Assembly (NCBI GenBank): GCA_963576785.1
Contig: OY756146.1
Span: 2,294,001-2,358,000, forward strand
Source: Chlorophyllum brunneum
Taxonomy: Eukaryota > Basidiomycota > Agaricomycetes > Agaricales > Agaricaceae
Direction: 5' to 3'
Length of the DNA: 64,000 nt
Under the pieces are notes generated by a model. That model did no database searches. It was not told the DNA's origin and saw only the letters and a list, made by a program, of their open reading frames with translations. Numbering within the stretch: position 1 is the stretch's first letter; each line of letters starts with the position of its first letter. The position numbers and the translations under genes are program-made. Positions 60,183 to 64,000 of the stretch are shown piece by piece.

Positions 60183-63100
60183 ATGCACGATGTGGAGGTT
60201 ATTGACATTTCCTCCCAACCGTCTTCTCCTTCCCCTCCTCCAGAACAAATAATCCTCCAAAATTCCAGAAATGCCAAAGGAAAAGGGAGAATGAACGACG
60301 TCGAGGTCATTGAACTCACTGACGACGACGACGCCTTTGATTCAGATATTATCTTGACTTATGTCTCCAACAAAGACCAACCTATGGCTTCCTCTTCTTC
60401 ATCGAGCATATACTCTGGCCACGTAAGGAAGAAGAGGCGTATTGTTGAATTGGACATAGACTCTGACGATGTCGAGATAGCTGCGCGTGGGACCTCACCC
60501 ACGAACGGAATCCTCGTGTCAGGTAACAAACAAAGAAGCTCTTCACCGCGTGTGAATGGGATTCTGGGGGCTGACTCGTCCTGTGGTCTCTCTTCACCCG
60601 GAAGGAAAGGGACTGGTGGGGCAGCCCCGACGGCAGAAGGCGCGGTGACTCATACCAACAATGGAAAACATAAAGGCAAAGGCAAAGCGAAGGCAGTGGA
60701 CGAGGAGTACTACGTGGAGTGCATGTTGGGCAGTCCTAGTCCCACGATGAATGGGAAGGAGATTGACGACGAGGACACAACTCATCCCCAACTACCACAT
60801 TCTATATCTCATCCTCCTCCCTCGGTGGTCCGCGACCCGCTTCTAGTCGGTTCTATACCTGCAAATACAAGTAAAGCGGCTTCGAGCGTCCTTCCAATAA
60901 AACCGGGACCTATGAACGATCCCCCCCTAGTTTCTGTCATATCACCAGTTACCCAAACAGCAACTACCCAAACAGCGACAGCAGCAACAAGAGAGCCCAT
61001 AAAGTCCCCTTCCTTTATCCCTCCTCCCCTCGTAGAAACTCCAGAAGAAACCATGTCTCGTTACGTTGCACAGGTGCTTGAAATTATCCCTGACGTTGAC
61101 CCAGAGCATTGCGCTGCCATGGTTGCCGATCATTATCCCAATCTCAAAGACGCGACCGTAGAACGCTTGCTGCATCTTTTATTTGAAGATCCTAGTTACC
61201 CAAAGGTCAAGAAGGTGGATAAAGGAAAGCGCAAAGCCGACGAGACAGGCGAGGGGATTGAAAGATCGAAGAAGAAAGCGAAAGTTGATCGGGAAGCGAA
61301 AGCGAAAGAGGAGGATGGGGATGATGAGCTTTGGTTGAATACGGAACGACCTTTTGTTGGTGGGAGGGCTTATCATGATCTTGCACTCGTATGTCCACTT
61401 CCCTCGTTCGACATAACCCTTCGTGTACTGATGCGTTGTAAATGCAGAACCAACTCCAGGCTGATTATCCACTTATCCCAAAGGCATACCTCCGTGAACA
61501 ACTCACGCGGAATAAGGGATTTTACGCGCCCACATTCTTCTTTATCCGTGAACTCGAACGACGGCTTAATGACAACAATAACATATACCAGGGACGTCCT
61601 TACGAACGTCGTGAAAAGCCCTACAAACCTGCACAGGCGAAAGGAAAACAGAAGGCAAAAGAGGATAAAGAGTTTGCCAGGGAGCTGGGGTGGGTGGTGA
61701 GGTTGGTTGCGATTGAAGAAGACAAGGAAATCATGAATGAAGACGAGGCAGAAGGCAAAGAAGCTGAGGTCGATACGGAGGACAACGACGAAAACGATGA
61801 CGAATCGGATGGGGAAGACGATGAGAATGGTATCGAATGCGGTTGTTGTTTCTCGAAATTCCGCTTCGTCAGTCTAGATGCTTCTAACAAAATCAATTAT
61901 TAAACACTGATATACATAATAGGAAAAAATGTCTCAATGCCCGGATGCGCACCTCTTTTGTCGTTCCTGTCTCCGTTCCTATGCTTCAACCCTCCTCGGT
62001 TCACACAACTCAAATATAACCTGCATGTCGCAGTCGGTTTGCACCTCAGCTTTTTCCCAATTCGAGCTCCTCCGTGTCCTTCCACCCAAAACCTACCTCC
62101 TCTACGAACGTCTCATCCAAGCCAAAGAAATTGCGGAAGCTAACCTCGAAGGATTGGAAGAATGTCCATTTTGTGAATGGAAATGCGTGTTTGATGTTGG
62201 ATTTGAAGGCGAAAAGCTGTTTAGGTGTGGGAATGATGTTGGAGGATGCGGTGTGGTCAGCTGTAGAAAGTGCAAGAAGTTGGATCATTTGCCGAAGAGT
62301 TGCGAGGAAGTTGAGAAGGATAGGAAGTTGGATGCGAGGCATGCGGTTGAGGAAGCGATGAGTGAGTACTTTTTTTTTGGTTTTTCTATTTTGGGGAAGT
62401 GGATATTGATTTGACGTGGATAGCGCAAGCGCTGGTCAGGGACTGCCCCAAGTGTAAAAAATGTATGTCTCGTTCCTTTTTTGCTATTGGAGATAGGTGG
62501 CTGATCCGTCATCCGTCTCCTTTACCTAGCGTTCATCAAGGAAGGCGGTGTAAGTTATTTTGCCTTTTCCCACTTCGCAAACACCCACGTCCCAAAAATA
62601 TCACGATTCGTTCATTGGTTCTAAACATATATCATGTTTCCTTTGTCAGTCAGTAACGGCATCTGACTACGTTTTTTGAAACAGTGTAATAAGATGATGT
62701 GTCCGAACTGCAGAACGATGTCGTGTTATATTTGTCGGGAGATTATTAGCGGGTACGAACACTTCAATCAACACCCTGGGCGGCCGGGCGCGAGTTCAAG
62801 CTCGAATTCGAAGAAGTGTGTTCTTTGGGATAAGGATCTGGATGCTATGCATGCCAACGAGGTGTGTCCCACTTGTGTTCTTCATCTCCGTCCTCCTCGC
62901 TTTTACGTTTGTTTCCATCTTCATACTGACGCTCGTTGTTCTGGATATTTGTAGGTCAAGAATGCCGCGGAAAAAGCGCTTGCAGAAGCCCAGATGCTCC
63001 ATCCAGATGTTTCCATATCCGACCTAAAAGTGGACTTGCCAAAAGCAGCGAAGAAACCTCAACAACACAATCCAGCTAACCCATATGGACTTCCTGTGAT

Positions 63101-63977
63101 TGATCCTCTACCGATACCTCCTCTCGTTCGGGTACATCGCAGGGCTGCACTCAATCAACGACTCGCGCATCCACCTCTGCCCTTAGTTGTACCTAGGGCT
63201 CCAGTACCGGCTCAACGTGGTGGGCGGGGAGGAAGAGCGAATGCCAGGAATGGTGGTGTGGTTAGGCGAGACCCTCCGCTTCAACCTCCTCAACCCATTA
63301 TACCTCCACAACCATATCAATTACAACAGCAACCAGCGCGACAACAGCAACCTCCGCACCCACAAGTTCCGCCACCAACGTACCACGAAGCTGTTGCGCA
63401 GGCGATGATGGGACAGTATCAACCCGCTGGGGGCGGGGTCGAAATTGGTGGGAGGTTATTGAGAAATCGAGCTGGACGGGGTGTGGGAGTGGATGGACAG
63501 GGTCAAGGTCAAGGTCAAGTTCCTCCCGGACACAATGGTATACATGAAGCGATTGCAGAAAGGGAGAGGGCGATGATGAGAGAACAATTGCGATTACGAG
63601 CTTATCACCAGTTACAAGAACATCGAGCGGAGGAACAGAGGCTATGGTTTGATGAAGCACACGCGAGACGGGAAGAGCAGCGTAGACAGGAAACAGTGCT
63701 GAGATTTGAAGAATTACGGGGACGAGAGGAGATGGAGCGTGAACAGGAGCGGTTGCTTGAAGTTCTTCGTTTGCAGAGGGAACAAGCTGAGAAGAGGACT
63801 GTGGAGAGACTTATGGGCGGGCAGCCTCCTGCGCCGGGGGGAATGGGTTTTGATTGGCGACCGGTGGTGGGTCCCGGTGGGATGCAGGTGCAACTGCAGC
63901 AAGGGCAAGCAGGCCCATCGTCCCACCAACCCAACCAACAAGCTGGAAGAAAAAGGAAGAGGGGTCGTAAAGGGTAG
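60183..63977 (+). CDS. RNF216-like RBR (RING-IBR-RING) E3 ubiquitin ligase
   Basis: Seven exons, 60183-61388, 61448-61867, 61923-62361, 62424-62462, 62530-62549, 62685-62861 and 62955-63977, give 1107 residues in consistent phase. The N-terminus has hydrophobic/acidic strings resembling SUMO-interacting motifs (VEVIDIS at 4-10; VEVIELT plus four Asp at 40-50; IVELDIDSDD at 87-96) and an RKKRR basic cluster. A CUE-like helix bundle is at about 291-345. RING1 starts at C533/C536, next to an acidic run. The IBR starts at CPFC and RING2 is CPKC...GGCNKMMCPNC, with the catalytic-type Cys at C709, then CYICREIISGYEHFNQH, the RNF216 signature. RBR ligases pass ubiquitin through this Cys to the substrate. 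The tail is Gln/Pro/Arg-rich with a long charged coiled coil (about 965-1040) and a basic end, KRKRGRKG. Probably nuclear at least in part. Confidence 0.9.
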
Positions 63978-64000
63978 AAGACACCGGGACCAGACTGATT

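Noticed and set aside
63298..63934. Minus-strand frames of 109-120 codons at the right end
   Set aside because: They are antisense shadows of the Gln/Pro/Arg-rich last exon of the RBR ligase.

Overview
The window looks like nuclear DNA of a mushroom-forming basidiomycete (Agaricomycetes). Most genes carry several short introns (about 40-70 bases) with ordinary fungal GT/AG borders. The gene content fits too: DUF6699-type proteins, an AA9 polysaccharide monooxygenase, ricin-B-like lectins, type I metacaspases, a basidiomycete HMG-box regulator, an F-box-like protein and an RNF216-type RBR ubiquitin ligase. No prokaryotic operons, CRISPR array, rRNA or convincing tRNA was seen.

Layout. 3.2-6.8 kb: two related DUF6699 genes and a third small gene that may be a divergent relative. 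7.1-8.1 kb: an atypical short-chain dehydrogenase. 9.3-10.4 kb: weak minus-strand traces of an unrecognised gene. 11.7-13.6 kb: metacaspase A (12 exons). 13.9-14.9 kb, minus strand: a glycine-rich membrane-type protein. 16.1-16.7 kb: an acidic protein of unknown function. 16.7-22.8 kb: no supported gene. 22.9-24.5 kb, minus: HMG-box transcription factor. 24.5-29.4 kb: empty except for a bZIP-site cluster next to a HhH-GPD DNA glycosylase (29.4-30.5 kb). 30.5-37.6 kb: empty. 37.7-38.8 kb: F-box-like gene. 43.5-44.3 kb: possible relic of an F-box/LRR gene behind a good TATA box. 46.3-47.5 kb: AA9 LPMO. 48.5-57.0 kb: a diverged tandem segmental duplication carrying ricin-B-like lectins and BUB3. 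57.6-59.4 kb: metacaspase B. 60.2-64.0 kb: RNF216-like RBR ligase.

The most informative region is 48.5-57.0 kb. A segment with a lectin gene facing a BUB3 gene is present twice. The right copy keeps an intact six-exon BUB3. The left copy of BUB3 is a pseudogene with a large internal deletion and lost splice donors. The lectins stayed open and diversified: two cytosolic-type paralogues and one with a signal peptide, all sharing a middle exon of exactly 124 bases. BUB3 and metacaspase B are transcribed divergently from a roughly 620-base spacer.

Exon structures were read by hand from splice signals, reading frame and family knowledge. No database search or alignment software was used. Starts and some junctions, marked in the entries, are therefore provisional.
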